Made by a program: the position numbers and the translations under genes
DNA from: Candidatus Fredericiella danica
GTDB lineage: Bacteria > Chloroflexota > Anaerolineae > Caldilineales > Caldilineaceae
NCBI GenBank assembly: GCA_016713335.1
Contig: JADJPH010000111.1
Location: 1 to 64,000 of the forward strand
Length of the DNA: 64,000 nt
Reading direction: 5' to 3'
In this document: positions 49,104 through 59,919 of the stretch, one piece after another
Layout of the letters: every line of letters starts with the position of its first letter
Numbering within the stretch: position 1 is the first letter of the stretch
Notes under the pieces: model-generated
What the model saw: only the letters and a program-made list of their open reading frames with translations
The model's database searches: none
What the model was told of the DNA's origin: nothing

Positions 49104-49464
49104 TTGCGTATCTTGGTTACCGGAGCCGGCGGATTTGCCGGCAGCCACCTGGTCGAATACTTGCTGACGACCGTCGCACCTGCTGCAGAGATTCATGGCG
49201 TGATTTGGCAGTCCATGGCGCATTGAACCGTTGCTTGCAAAATTCACCCCACCGGCTCGACCTGTGCGACGCCGTCAGCGTCGAAGCATTGATCCAGGAA
49301 TTACATCCGGAGACGTTGTCGTCCAGCCACAGGCGCGGCCGTCCGACGCTCCCCGCCTTGTTGCCGACATTCGCAAGCTGCAGAAAGCAACCGGATGGCA
49401 GACACATTATGCGCTCGAACAGACGTTGCTCGATGTGATCAACTACTGGCGGCAGACCTTATGA
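49104..49464 (+). pseudogene. GDP-mannose 4,6-dehydratase-like gene with large internal deletion
   Basis: The 5' part codes LRILVTGAGGFAGSHLVEYL, the Rossmann nucleotide-binding start of the NAD-dependent sugar epimerase/dehydratase family. After a frame break near 49215 it continues DLCDAVSVEALIQELHPE, then jumps to RPSDAPRLVADIRKLQKATG, the C-terminal signature of GDP-mannose dehydratases, ending WRQTL at 49464. About 220 central residues, including the catalytic YxxxK, are absent. The next gene's ATG overlaps its stop by 4 bases. Not functional as read. Confidence 0.8.
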
Positions 49465-50494
49465 GCAATCCTCGACTATCGATCCTGATTCCCACCTACA
49501 ATCGAGCCCGCTTCATTGGGGCCACGCTGGACAGCATCATTCCACAGCTTACCGGCGAAACCGAGTTGCTCGTCGTCGATGGTGCATCCACCGATGACAC
49601 GGAAACCGTCGTACGGGCACGCATCGCGTGCTGCCCGGCGGTGCGCTACGTGCGGCTCGCTGAAAAGGCGGGATAGAATCGCGATTACGATCGAGGCGTC
49701 CAAGCCGCACAGGGCGAATACTGTTGGCTCTTCACGGACGATGACCTGATGCGCGAAGGTGCGATCGCCGCCGTGTTGCATGCAATCGACGCGGATCATG
49801 AGGTGATCATTGTCAATTACTCCGTGTGGAATCAAGATTTCACACGCGAGTTGCACTCCGAATTATTCAAATTCGACACAGACCGCGCCTACCCAAGTGG
49901 CGACGATGTACATTTCTTCAGCGATGTTGCGACCGGGCTGACATTCATTGGCAGCGTGGTCTTGCACCGGTCGCTCTGGCTGTCGCGCCGGCGCCCCCCT
50001 TACTACGGCACCGAGTTCATCCATGTAGGCGTGCTGTTTCAGGCGCGTCTTCCCGGTAGCGCACTCGTGCTTGCCAAACCCTTCGTCGGCATCCGCTATG
50101 GCAACGCTTCCTGGACCGGCCGCACCTTTGCCATCTGGATGTTCAAATGGCCTATGCTGATCTGGTCATTCACGGCGTATCCGGAGTCAGCCCGTGCCGC
50201 TGTGAGCGCGCGAACCGTGGCGCAATCTGCGCATCCTGTCCTCCTATCGTGCGACCGGCGCCTACTCACGCATCAGAATACAATCGCTACCTACATAACC
50301 GCCAGACATCCCGCCTGTGGCAGCTGTTCGCCCGCGCAATTGCGGGCTTTCCGGGCACGATTGCCAATACCGCGTGGCTGGGCTACCTAAAAATGCGACA
50401 TGGACAGGTCGGAATACCGGAAATCGACCTGCGCAATAGCCGCTTTTATCCACCCAATCGATGGCGTGCACTGCGCCGGCAGAAAACATCTTGA
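49461..50494 (+). CDS. GT2 family glycosyltransferase, two frameshifts
   Basis: ATG 49461, overlapping the stop of the dehydratase remnant. MSNPRLSILIPTYNRARFIG, LLVVDGASTDDTE and WLFTDDDLM (DxD) define a GT-A fold family 2 transferase. The frame breaks near 49670 (after RLAEK) and 50200 (before SEYNRYLHNRQTSRLWQLFA). About 345 residues. It should transfer a sugar from a nucleotide donor to the growing repeat unit at the inner face of the membrane. Confidence 0.8.
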
Positions 50495-51497
50495 ACAACC
50501 AGGCACTCCTCAATCCGCCACCGTTTCTATCGCACTCTGCACCTATAACGGCGCAACATTTCTGCCCGTGCAACTTGAAAGCATCCTGCACCAGACGCTG
50601 ACGCCCTCCGAACTCGTGGTCGGGGACGACGGCTCAACCGACAATACCGTCGCCCTGCTTGAACAATTTGCAACGACCGCACCATTCCCAGTGCAGGTGA
50701 CAATTAACGCTGCAAACCTTGGCCCAACGCAGAACTTCGCCAGCACAATCGCTCGGTGTAACGGGGAAATCATCGCCCTGAGTGACCAGGACGATCGGTG
50801 GGCGCCGCAAAAACTACATACCCTGGTCGCGGCACTCACAAACAACCCAAGCGCGGGGTATGCGTTCTCGGACCTGATACCGTGGACGGGCGACGACAAC
50901 GAAACATCGACTGCAACGCTCTGGCAGCAAACCAGGTTTGATGCACACTGGTTCAGGACGACAAGCGCCGTCAATCAGGTGCGCGAGCTATTGAAATGGG
51001 ACAGAGTGACAGGCGCCGCCATGGCATTTCGCAGCAACCTTCGCCCGTGCCTCCTGCCGATTCCCCAGTATTGGTTTCACGACGGCTGGATTGCACTTCT
51101 CTCCTGCTGCCTGGATTGCCGCGGTATCCCCATCCAGGAACCGCTGCTTCAGTATCGGCTGCATGCCTCCCAGGTGACAGCGGTGGGACGCGAGACGATG
51201 ACAGAACGCGTGCAGCGCTCACGCAATGTGCGCTTCGATGCCTACATGGTGCAGTCCCTGCGCTTTGCAGCCCTCCGCGACAGGCTCGAGCACTACCCGC
51301 AGCGCTTACCGGCTGCAGAGTATGCCGAAATCCTGCGCATGATCGGGGAAAAACAGCAGCACCTGGCTGCACGCGCCAAAATGCATGCGAGATCGCGCCC
51401 AGAGCGTATCCGCCCGGTGTTGGAAGAATTTATGTCGGGACGGTATCACCATTACTCCGACACCTGGGTTTGCATCGCCAAAGACCTATTCTTGTAA
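50400..51497 (+). CDS. GT2 family glycosyltransferase (rhamnosyltransferase-like)
   Basis: Recognisable from VSIALCTYNGATFLPVQLES through VGDDGSTDNT, IIALSDQDDRWAPQKL (DxD), ITGAAMAFR-like VTGAAMAFRSNL, WFHDGWIALLSCC and LQYRLHASQVTA, typical of rhamnan/O-antigen GT2 enzymes. The true start is unclear: the frame is open from an ATG at 50400 that overlaps the previous gene by 95 bases, while a TTG at 50491 lies in another frame, so an indel near 50495-50515 is possible. Ends at 51497. Confidence 0.83.
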   Translation: MDRSEYRKSTCAIAAFIHPIDGVHCAGRKHLEQPGTPQSATVSIALCTYNGATFLPVQLESILHQTLTPSELVVGDDGSTDNTVALLEQFATTAPFPVQVTINAANLGPTQNFASTIARCNGEIIALSDQDDRWAPQKLHTLVAALTNNPSAGYAFSDLIPWTGDDNETSTATLWQQTRFDAHWFRTTSAVNQVRELLKWDRVTGAAMAFRSNLRPCLLPIPQYWFHDGWIALLSCCLDCRGIPIQEPLLQYRLHASQVTAVGRETMTERVQRSRNVRFDAYMVQSLRFAALRDRLEHYPQRLPAAEYAEILRMIGEKQQHLAARAKMHARSRPERIRPVLEEFMSGRYHHYSDTWVCIAKDLFL

Positions 51498-51516
51498 CGC
51501 TTGAAGGGCAACGGTC

Positions 51517-52501
51517 ATGAGTCTGCCAACGGTGGTGTCGTCATCTGCACCTATAATCAAGAAGGGTTCGTTGCAGAAACCGTCGAAAGCGTGCTCAACC
51601 AAACCTACCCGCATGTTGAGATCATCGTGGCCGATGACGGCTCTACGGACGCGACACCGCGCATCCTTGAGTCTTACCGCATCCGATATCCCAATCGCAT
51701 CAAACTTGTGCTGGCGCCCCATAACAGCGGGATCCCAGGCAACATCAACCGCGGCCTGGCGCAGCGCACCGGCGCCTTGACCGCATGGCTCGATGGCGAC
51801 GATCTGATGCTGCCGGCGAAACTTGAAACACAGGTACGCTTTTTGCTTGAGAATCCGCACGCCACCGGCTGCTACCACGATGCCGATGTCTTCGAGTCGG
51901 AAACCGGCCGGTCACTCGGCCGCATGAGCATACTCTACAATGGTACGCCCGAACTCCGACAGGGTGTCCTCGCCAGATTGGGCCGTACCCCGCAACTTTT
52001 TCCTGCCGTCTTCCATGATGGCATGGACGCGCCACCCCTGCATATGGCTATGATGAACGCCTGAAGCACCTAAGCGAGGTCGTCTTCTTTATCGAGACGT
52101 TCCGCACTGGATTATTACTGGCTATTGACGAGGTGCTGGTGCGCTATCGCCGTCACAGCGCCAATATCACCGGCAGCGCTGGCGCCCGTAGGCAGATGTA
52201 CGAGTACGAGATGCTGGCCTATACTATCTTGGAGATACGCTATCCTGACCTGGATTCACTGCTGCAGCCGCTGCGCGCAAGCGCCATGACCGCAGAGGCG
52301 CTCCGTGCGCATCGCGAGGGCGATGCGCAGCGCAGGCGGGCGCTGATCCACGGTCTTTGGCGGCTGGGCGCTTGGCAGCCTGCACTGACCCTGTCCGCCG
52401 TTCTGCGTTTTTCCGGCGCCTATGCCGCCAATGTCAGTGGCGGCAGCACCTTCACCCGCCCTAATTGGATCAAGCGCCTGGCACGCACACTGCTGAAATA
52501 G
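51517..52501 (+). CDS. GT2 family glycosyltransferase, two frameshifts
   Basis: ATG 51517 (MSLPTV) with a frame break about 15 bases later into VVICTYNQEGFVAETVESVL; then VADDGSTDATPRIL and AWLDGDDLMLPAKLETQV (DxD). A second break near 52040 (continuing LKHLSEVVFFIETFRTGLLL), end LARTLLK at 52501. About 328 residues. Same role class as the two GT2 genes before it. Confidence 0.8.
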
Positions 52502-52836
52502 CACGAACTCATCGGGCGCACACCGCAGTTACTGCGATGGCCCTCAAAGTCGCGGCGGGCGGCTGTGGTCCAAACGGCCTGGTTTCGGGGTCCTCGGATC
52601 GGGGGCGCTCCCGAGGTGGCGTCGCCGCTGTTTGATTACTTCACCGGCGATTCCGTTTCAGTACGGGGGCCCGCCCGGGGGGGGGCCGGCCCCGGGGGGG
52701 GCGGGGGGCAGTTCGCGACCGCTAAACTCTACGAACGCTTCTTTGCCTACATGCTGCCGGCACGCGAGATCGTTTATGAGTTGGAAGTCCTTAAGTAACC
52801 AAGGCTGGCTGAAATCTAAGATCTGCGGGTCTTCCT
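52502..52836. other. 335-bp region with a short unassigned frame and a G/C homopolymer block
   Basis: A frame from 52565 to 52798 could code 77 residues ending LYERFFAYMLPAREIVYELE, possibly the tail of a decayed cluster gene; I do not recognise it. Its middle is an abnormal G/C homopolymer stretch (52665-52709), so translation there is unreliable. No RNA gene seen. Confidence 0.5.
52665..52709. other. Extreme G/C homopolymer block
   Basis: 45 bases made of runs of G (5, 9, 8 and 6) separated by short C stretches. Nothing else in the window looks like it. Probably an assembly or base-calling artefact, or an unresolved gap edge. Confidence 0.7.
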
Positions 52837-53934
52837 ATGCGCATTGCAATCGACATGCAGTCAACAGTAGGTAAACCAACCGGGATCGGGCAGTATGCCG
52901 CAAATCTACTGGCAGCGCTCCACGCAGTGGCGCCCCAATACGAATTTGCCGACCTGAATTGGGGTCGCGACGTGCCAATGCGGCTGGATAATCGCCTCCG
53001 GTGGCAGCAGGTGCATGTGCCGTGGCATGCGCACCGGGCCAGCGCCGATCTGTTGCACGTGCCGGGCTTTGACGCCCCGGCGTGGAAACCTTGCCCGGTC
53101 GTCCTGACCTGTCACGACTTGATCGGCTGTATCTTTCCGCAAAACCTGCCGCCCGTCTCGCGATTCTACTGGTCCAAATGGCAGCCCTGGTCCTTACGTT
53201 TTGCCGATGCCATTCTGGCGGATTCAGAAGCCACCAAACGGGATATCATCCGGATCGCCCAGGTCAACGCTGCGAAAATCACGGTAACGCCCCTTGGCGT
53301 CGACCCGGTTTTCCGGCCCGCGCCCCCTGCGGCGCAAGCGGCCTGTCGCATTCGGTATTCTTTGCCAGAAAAGTTCATTCTGTATGTCGGCACCTTGGAG
53401 CCACGCAAAGGGATCGATACGCTGATCGACGCCTTTGCCCAATTGGCATCACGCATGCCGGATCTTCATCTTGTTTTGGGTGGCAAGAAGGGTTGGTATT
53501 GGGAGCCATTGATTCAACGCATTGACGCGGTTGGGTTGGCCCACCGGATCCATGTGACGGGCTACATCGACGCGGTAGATCTCCCCGCACTCTACAGTGC
53601 AAGCGCAGCCTTTGCTTTTCCTTCGCGCTATGAAGGGTTTGGTCTGCCCATCCTGGAGGCAATGGCCTGCGGCGCGCCAGTTGTCTCGTCCAACACCTCT
53701 TCGCTACCGGAGGTCACCGGCGACGCCGGGCTCCAAGTGCCCCCCGATCACCCGCCCCTGTTGGCTGCGGCGCTGGAACTTGTGCTGACACAGCCTGTGC
53801 TGCGCACAACACTGCAGACCGCAGGCCTGGATCGGGCAGCGGAATTCACCTGGGAACGGACGGCGCGCATCACCTGCAAGGTCTACGATGACGTCATACG
53901 CAATGTAACTTCATCCGTGAGGCCGATCAGATGA
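52837..53934 (+). CDS. GT4 family glycosyltransferase
   Basis: 365 residues, intact. MRIAIDMQSTVGKPTGIGQY, the donor-binding region LYVGTLEPRKGIDTLIDAFA and the Ex7E motif in YEGFGLPILEAMACGAPVVS identify a GT-B, family 4 retaining transferase (mannosyl- or glucosyltransferase-like). Its stop overlaps the next start (ATGA), so translation is coupled. Confidence 0.92.
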   Translation: MRIAIDMQSTVGKPTGIGQYAANLLAALHAVAPQYEFADLNWGRDVPMRLDNRLRWQQVHVPWHAHRASADLLHVPGFDAPAWKPCPVVLTCHDLIGCIFPQNLPPVSRFYWSKWQPWSLRFADAILADSEATKRDIIRIAQVNAAKITVTPLGVDPVFRPAPPAAQAACRIRYSLPEKFILYVGTLEPRKGIDTLIDAFAQLASRMPDLHLVLGGKKGWYWEPLIQRIDAVGLAHRIHVTGYIDAVDLPALYSASAAFAFPSRYEGFGLPILEAMACGAPVVSSNTSSLPEVTGDAGLQVPPDHPPLLAAALELVLTQPVLRTTLQTAGLDRAAEFTWERTARITCKVYDDVIRNVTSSVRPIR

Positions 53935-55261
53935 ACTTCCGCCCCGCCACATGGCGCCCCACCACCGTTTTCGGCATCCTGCTTGCGCTCTGCCTGCTCG
54001 CCTATGCGGCGTCAATTCCGCTGCCACGCATCGACGGCCTGCTGATCGGTTCCGATGGCATCGGCTACTATATGTATGTCCACTCGCTGGTCATCGACGG
54101 CGATCTCGATTTTCACAATGAATATGCGCGGCTTGGCTGGCCCACACCCGAGCCGACGCCAACCGGGCTGCTGCCAAATCACTTTGCCATCGGCGCCGGT
54201 CTGCTCTGGGCGCCCTTTTTCGTAGCGGCGCACCTCCTTTCGCTTGCGCTGCATGCGCTGGGTTTGCAGGTGAGCGTTGACGGGTATGGCTACCTATACC
54301 AGGGCGCAATCGCAGTCGGCAGCATTCTGTACGGCGCGGCTGCGCTTTTGGCTGATGTACCTTACGGCAAGACGCTTTTCGCCGCGCACGGCGTTTCCGT
54401 CCATCCTGTTGCTCTGGTTTGGCACGAATCTGATCTACTATCAGATCATCGAGCCATCCATGTCACACATGGTTTCACTCTTCGCCACCGCCCTGTTTGT
54501 CTTTTTGGGTGAAGTGGCGTGATCGGATGACGCGCAGACGTTGGTTTGCGCTGGGCATCGCCGGTGGCCTGATCGGTTTGGTGCGCCAACCGGACGCAAC
54601 GTTTCTAGTCCTGCCGGTGCTCGATGCACTCTTCAGCCGGCGCTTCCGCGCCCCCTGGGCGAGGTGCCTGCTGGACATGCTTGTCTACGGCGGCGGTTTT
54701 CTGGCGCTCTTCTGGATTCAGTTGGCCGCCTGGTGGGTTATGTATGGCTCACCTTTTGCGGGCGGGTATCTTTATGGCGGCCAGGAAGGGTTTAACTGGG
54801 CAGACCCACAGATGATCCCGGTGTTGTTTTCGCTGTGGCATGGGCTTTTCGTCTGGCACCCGGTCTATTTGCTCGGCGTTGTAGGTCTCGTGCCATTAGC
54901 GCGGCGTGACTGGTCGCTGGCACTCGCCTGTGCAATCGGCTTCGTCCTGCAGGTCTACGTGATTAGCGCCTGGTGGGTCTGGACACAGGGGGATTCGTTT
55001 GGGGGCCGCATGTTCATTGCCACACTGCCGCTGCTTGCACTGGGGCTGGCGAGCTTCTTCGACTGGCTCGCAGCAAAGGGCTGGCAAAATGCCGGCTGGG
55101 CACTGGCGTTTCTGTTGGTTGTCTGGAATGGTCTCTTCTTGATCCAATATCGCATGCGCTATATTTCGTTTGCCGGACCGATCACCTTTGAAGAATTGAC
55201 CATCGGTAAATGGTGGATGCTCCAGGATCTGTGGCAAAAACTGCTTGGAAGGCTGCGCTAG
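53931..55261 (+). CDS. GT39-like multispan membrane glycosyltransferase, two frameshifts
   Basis: ATG 53931 overlaps the GT4 stop. N-terminal TM helix then GLLIGSDGIGYYMYVHSLVI (acidic loop residues of GT-C enzymes), about ten TM helices in total. Breaks near 54352 (continuing LTARRFSPRTAFPSILLLWF) and 54510 (continuing RDRMTRRRWFALGIAGGLIG). Ends GRLR at 55261, about 443 residues. It is a paralogue of the gene at 57244: both share DGYGYLYQ/DGYGVPYT, PSMSHMVS/PFMSHTLD and GDSFGGRMFIATLP/GPSFGARLLSGSLP. Probably uses a polyprenol-linked sugar outside the membrane. Confidence 0.75.
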
Positions 55262-55269
55262 GTGCTGTC

Positions 55270-56109
55270 ATGCTATCATGGCTCGAACGCGTTCGTCGGC
55301 GAAATCATTATCAACTACCGCATGCCGCCGCACGGTTGATTCGTGCGTGGACGCTGGTCCTGCCCGGCGAGGTCGATGCCGAACTATTTCCGAGGTGACC
55401 GTCCGCCTGGATCTGCGCGATGACGGACAGCGGTTTGCCCTGGCGCGGCGCCGCATACGAAGGGCCAACGCTTGCAGCGCTCCTGCGCTGCTGCACGCCG
55501 GAGGTTACAACCTTCTTTGATATCGGCGCGAATTTCGGCTACTACAGTTACTATCTGCTCCATAACGCACCCGCATTGGTTATCTACAGGTTCGAACCAA
55601 ACCCGAAAAACTACGCGCTCATGCTCGATGCGAAGCTGCGCAATGGGTGGGTGCACTTCTATCCGCAGAATATCGGGCTGGGCGATGCAGAAGCCGTGTT
55701 GCCGCTCCATCTGGGTGCGCGTGACCGTGACTCCGGGCATGCCACCTTCGTGGGCGCGAACGCCGCCGGCGAAGGTGCAGGACTGACGGCCCGTGTCACG
55801 TGCTTCGACACCTGGACGGCCGAACAGGGACTTGCACTGCCGTCCACCCCGCAATGGATCGCCAAAATCGATGTTGAGGGCTTCGAGATGCACGTGCTGC
55901 ACGGAATGCGCAGAGCACTGGAGCAACGTGCCTTCGCCGCGATCTGCATCGAGATGATCACCCACTCATTGCAGGGCGGAGGCGTCAGCACCCAACAGGT
56001 CGCCACATTCTTTGCCGATTGTGGCTATCAACCGTTCGATGAAGCGCTGGAGCCGACGACCGTTTCGCCGGATGAATTTCGTAACGTCTTTTTTCTACCA
56101 ACTTCATGA
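55270..56109 (+). CDS. FkbM-family SAM-dependent methyltransferase, N-terminal frameshifts
   Basis: The start at 55270 (MLSWLERVRRRNHYQL) gives a plausible N-terminus ending LPGEVDAELFPR; frame breaks near 55397 and 55430 lead into LPWRGAAYEGPTLAALLRCC. FkbM landmarks: TTFFDIGANFGYYSYYLL (AdoMet site), YRFEPNPKNYALM, ENIGL-like PQNIGLGDAEAVLPLH and IAKIDVEGFEMHVLHGM. Family members O-methylate sugars in polysaccharides and antibiotics. Stop overlaps the next GT4 start by 4 bases. Confidence 0.82.
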
Positions 56110-57239
56110 GCCTGCACGTAGCTTACGACATTTCAGCGGGGCTAGCCCAGGGCGGAGGTATCGGTCGATACGCCCGTGAATTGGCGCTTGCGCTGCATGA
56201 CCTTGCGACCAACACTGACCTTCAGTTGTCCCTATATGCAAATCGGCAACCATGGGGGCAACTGCCCCCAACCCTGGCAGCGGTTCCGCGTTTGCATGCC
56301 CCCATGGGCGACAAACTCTGGCGCCTGTGGCTGCTCGCCGGTGCACCGCTGCCGGGGATTCCCGGGGCCTGCGACGTGGTCCACGGCGCCGATGTCATTG
56401 TCCCCCACAGTGCCGCACCGGCGGTCATCACGGTGCACGACTTGACACCGTATCGTTTTCCTGACTTTCACACGCAGCTGAACCGCATCTTTCTGCGAGC
56501 GGCATTCCCCGTCATGGCGCGCCGCGCAGCCGCGATCATCGCCGTCTCGGAGGCAACGCGCCGCGATTTGGTGAACCTGGTGGGCGTCGACGCCGGGAAG
56601 ATCACCCGCATCTATGAAGGCGTCAACCGGGAAATCTTCACGCAACTGCCCGTCGACGCAGCACGTGCTCAGATTGCCTCAACACTTGGCTTCGAGGGAG
56701 CCTATCTACTTGCGCTGGGTACGCTCGAGCCGCGCAAGAATCTGGCGACGCTGCTGCGCGCATACGCCGCATTACCTGAGAACGCACCACCGCTTGTGCT
56801 CGCCGGCGCACAAGGTTGGGGAGACACCGGGCTCACACAGGTGCTCGACGAACTCGACCTCCGCCGGCGCGTATTCCTGCCAGGACGCATACCGGATCAA
56901 CTGCTCTCTGCACTTTACGCCGGCGCGGAGGTGTTCGTCTACCCTTCCTTTTATGAAGGCTTTGGCCTGCCGGTGCTCGAGGCGATGACCTGTGGCGCCC
57001 CCGTGATTACGAGCAACTGCTCCAGTTTGCCCGAAGTGGCCGGTGACGCCGCCATTCTGATCGATCCTACGGATGTAGATGCCTTGACGGCTGCGCTAAC
57101 GCTGGTTATCCAAACACCCGAACTGCGCGCCCGCATGCGCACCTTGGGTTCACAGCAGGCGCAGCAGTTCAGTTGGCGATCCGCCGCGCAACAGACGATA
57201 GATCTGTATCGCCACGTTGCCAGCAGAGTAGGCAGGTAG
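56106..57239 (+). CDS. GT4 family glycosyltransferase
   Basis: 377 residues, intact. MSLHVAYDISAGLAQGGGIG, ALGTLEPRKNLATLLRAYAA and YEGFGLPVLEAMTCGAPVIT (Ex7E). Close in sequence to the GT4 genes at 52837 and 61046, which suggests duplication within the cluster. Start coupled to the FkbM gene. Confidence 0.92.
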   Translation: MSLHVAYDISAGLAQGGGIGRYARELALALHDLATNTDLQLSLYANRQPWGQLPPTLAAVPRLHAPMGDKLWRLWLLAGAPLPGIPGACDVVHGADVIVPHSAAPAVITVHDLTPYRFPDFHTQLNRIFLRAAFPVMARRAAAIIAVSEATRRDLVNLVGVDAGKITRIYEGVNREIFTQLPVDAARAQIASTLGFEGAYLLALGTLEPRKNLATLLRAYAALPENAPPLVLAGAQGWGDTGLTQVLDELDLRRRVFLPGRIPDQLLSALYAGAEVFVYPSFYEGFGLPVLEAMTCGAPVITSNCSSLPEVAGDAAILIDPTDVDALTAALTLVIQTPELRARMRTLGSQQAQQFSWRSAAQQTIDLYRHVASRVGR

Positions 57240-57243
57240 CACC

Positions 57244-58612
57244 GTGACAACCGCGCGCCGCCTCGCCCATTCGGGCGCCTTCTGGATCTTGCTCTGCTAT
57301 GGTGTGACGCTGCCGCTCTTCTTTCGCCCTGTCCTACATGGCGTCGATCCGGTCGGTTATTTCGTCTGGTTACGCTCCGCAGTCGTGGACCACAACCTTG
57401 ACGTTGCCAACGAGTTCGAAGACCTGGGCATCTATCGGGACTTCAACTACCAGAATATCACGTTGCCCACGGGCTATCGCTACAACCAATGGTCGTCGGG
57501 TCCGGCGCTCCTGTGGACGCCCGCCTATGCACCGGTGCATGCGCTGCTCACCGGACTTCACGCTGCAGGCGTACCGGTGGCGCCGGACGGCTATGGCGTA
57601 CCCTATACCCTCGCCACTGCGTTTGCCACCACCCTGTATGGTCTGGCAGGAATTTTTCTGCTCTTCCGAGTGGCCCGCAAATATACCGGTGAGTTGCCGG
57701 CCGCGCTTGGCGTCATCACCGTCTGGCTGGCCTCGCCGCTGCTCTTCTACATGTACAGCAGCCCCTTCATGTCCCACACGCTTGACTTCTTTGTGAACGC
57801 GCTGTTTCTGTGGACATGGGAGCAGACGCGCCCCGCCGCGCGCTGGACGGGGTGGGTGAGACGGGGCGCAGCGCTCGGTCTTGCGATTGTCATTCGCGTC
57901 CAGAACGTCTTTCTGATCGTGATACCAGCGGTTTATCTGATCTGGCAGTTATTCCAGCACGCGACGCCGATGCGCAGCCGGTTGTTGCACCTGCTGAGCC
58001 ATGGCGTCGCCTTTTCCGGTGGGTTGATGCTCTTTGTCGGACCACTGATGCTCTTCTGGAAGACGGTCTACGGCAGTTGGATCTACAACACCTATGCCAT
58101 CACCAACCAGTTGGACGGCATTCACGCCGATTTCCTTCGGCCGCATCTGTGGCAGTTGGCCTTCTCCAACGATCACGGTCTCTTTTTCTGGTCACCGGTG
58201 CTGCTCGTTGCGCTGGTGGGCATGGTCGTCGCCTGGCGCACCGATCATGAATTGAGTGCCGTGATCCTGGGCGCTGCGATACTCCACTTCTACTTCGTCA
58301 GTTCACTGACCACCTGGAATGGGGGTGGGCCAAGCTTTGGCGCACGCCTGCTCTCCGGTTCGCTGCCCTACTACGCCGTAGGGATGGCCTTCGCCGTTGC
58401 TGCACTGCACCGCTGGATTCGGCTTCGCTATCTTGCCATCCTGTGTGGCGTCTTTGTCCTCTGGAATATGCTGCTGCTCGTACAGTACGCGCTTGGCTCG
58501 ATCCCCCGCGGGGCAGATCGACCCGCTGCAACTGATCGCCGGCCAATTTCGGGTGATCCCGGACAACTTGCCGCGCATCATCGCTGCGTTACGAGCACGC
58601 ACTGCACAATAG
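57244..58612 (+). CDS. GT39-like multispan membrane glycosyltransferase, one frameshift near the end
   Basis: GTG 57244, 4 bases after the GT4 stop. About 455 residues and around ten TM helices; HGVDPVGYFVWLRSAVVDHN carries the acidic first loop. Breaks near 58503 at CCCCCGCGGGG (one G missing); the next frame ends QIDPLQLIAGQFRVIPDNLP and stops at 58612. Paralogue of the gene at 53931. Confidence 0.8.
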
Positions 58613-58639
58613 CCCCGGTCATGCGATAATGGAGTCATC

Positions 58640-59911
58640 ATGGGCGAACCTTCATCCGTTCTCACTCGACTCACCCGCTGGTTGAGCACGCGCCAGGCAA
58701 TCATTACGGCGTTGATCCTGCTCGCCCTTGTCTATGCCGCCTGGATTAGCTATCAGTATCGCCGAAATCTACTGTATGATTTCAACCTTTATTATGCGGC
58801 TGCGCTTGGATTCCGCCAGGGCTGGGACATCTACGGCATGATGCAGGACATCAATGCCAACGATTTGACCCGCTGGTCTGCGCTTGGCCAGGCCGTTGGC
58901 GTACCTGATATCGCACCACCCTACCGGTATCCACCGCTGACCGCACAACTGGTCCTGCCCTTCACCTTACTCCCGTACCGCATGGCCGGCATCCTGTGGA
59001 TTACACTGACGGCAGTCGCCTATGTGATTTCGGCCTGGCTCATCGGCAAGAGCAGCGGCTACGCCTTTGGACCCGGGCTTGCGCTATGGTTGCTGCTGCT
59101 CTGGGTGCCCGCCCTCACGACGATGCACGCCGGACAGATCAACGGTTTCGTGCTGTTGGCGCTGGCTGTGAGTTTTTATGGTCTGGCCCGCGGCCGTCCC
59201 TGGATAGCGGGGATTGGCCTGGCCGTGGCGACACTTCTCAAACTTGTGCCGGGAATCCTGGTGCTCTACCTGTTTTGGCGGCGACAATGGAAGGCCGGGA
59301 TCATCGCGATCGCAACATCAGGCTTGCTGATGCTCGCCTCCCTGCTCACTTTTCCTATTTCGACACTGAGCGCCTATTTTTCAAATTTCTTTGCAATGGG
59401 CCAACCAGGATCACTTTTTACTGCTGCCCCCAACCAGGGCATCTCGGGGATCGTGGCGCGCTTGTTCGGGGGCGTGTTTCCCGATCCGGCGATCTATCGC
59501 CTTTATGTAGCCGCAGCGCTGATCGTCATTCTCGTTACCTTTCTTTACCTGTGGCCGCTGCGCTCGCCGAACAATACCTGGCCTTATGAGTTCGGCGTGT
59601 TGCTTTGCGTGATCAACCTAATCACGCCCTATGCCTGGTACCATCAGTTGATCTGGCTGCTCATCCCGCTCTTACTCGTGACCGCAACGGCGCTAGCACG
59701 AAGGCAGATGGCGGTGCTCATCATCCTTGCCATCCTGATCTTCTTGTCCGGTGCACATGGCTTATTTTGGCATTCGTTTGAGAACAGCCGGTGGCTGACG
59801 TCGTTCCCTGCCATCCTCACGTTGACCATGTACGGTCTGCAAATCTACTACAGTCGCACCGCCGGCACGTCTGTGCAGCCTCTAGCGCCACTTGCCAGCC
59901 AACCCACTTGA
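58640..59911 (+). CDS. GT87 (DUF2029) polyprenol-phosphate mannosyltransferase-like membrane protein
   Basis: 423 residues, intact, about ten TM helices. YDFNLYYAAALGFRQGWDIY (acidic DxxxYY loop), PYRYPPLTAQLVLPFTLLPY and LATLLKLVPGILVLYLFWRR-like VATLLKLVPGILVLYLFWRR follow the alpha-mannosyltransferase family GT87 pattern, GT-C fold. Follows a GATAAT box and GGAG, so a local promoter is possible. Adds mannose from a lipid donor on the outer face (family role). Confidence 0.87.
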   Translation: MGEPSSVLTRLTRWLSTRQAIITALILLALVYAAWISYQYRRNLLYDFNLYYAAALGFRQGWDIYGMMQDINANDLTRWSALGQAVGVPDIAPPYRYPPLTAQLVLPFTLLPYRMAGILWITLTAVAYVISAWLIGKSSGYAFGPGLALWLLLLWVPALTTMHAGQINGFVLLALAVSFYGLARGRPWIAGIGLAVATLLKLVPGILVLYLFWRRQWKAGIIAIATSGLLMLASLLTFPISTLSAYFSNFFAMGQPGSLFTAAPNQGISGIVARLFGGVFPDPAIYRLYVAAALIVILVTFLYLWPLRSPNNTWPYEFGVLLCVINLITPYAWYHQLIWLLIPLLLVTATALARRQMAVLIILAILIFLSGAHGLFWHSFENSRWLTSFPAILTLTMYGLQIYYSRTAGTSVQPLAPLASQPT

Positions 59912-59919
59912 GAGCCGCC

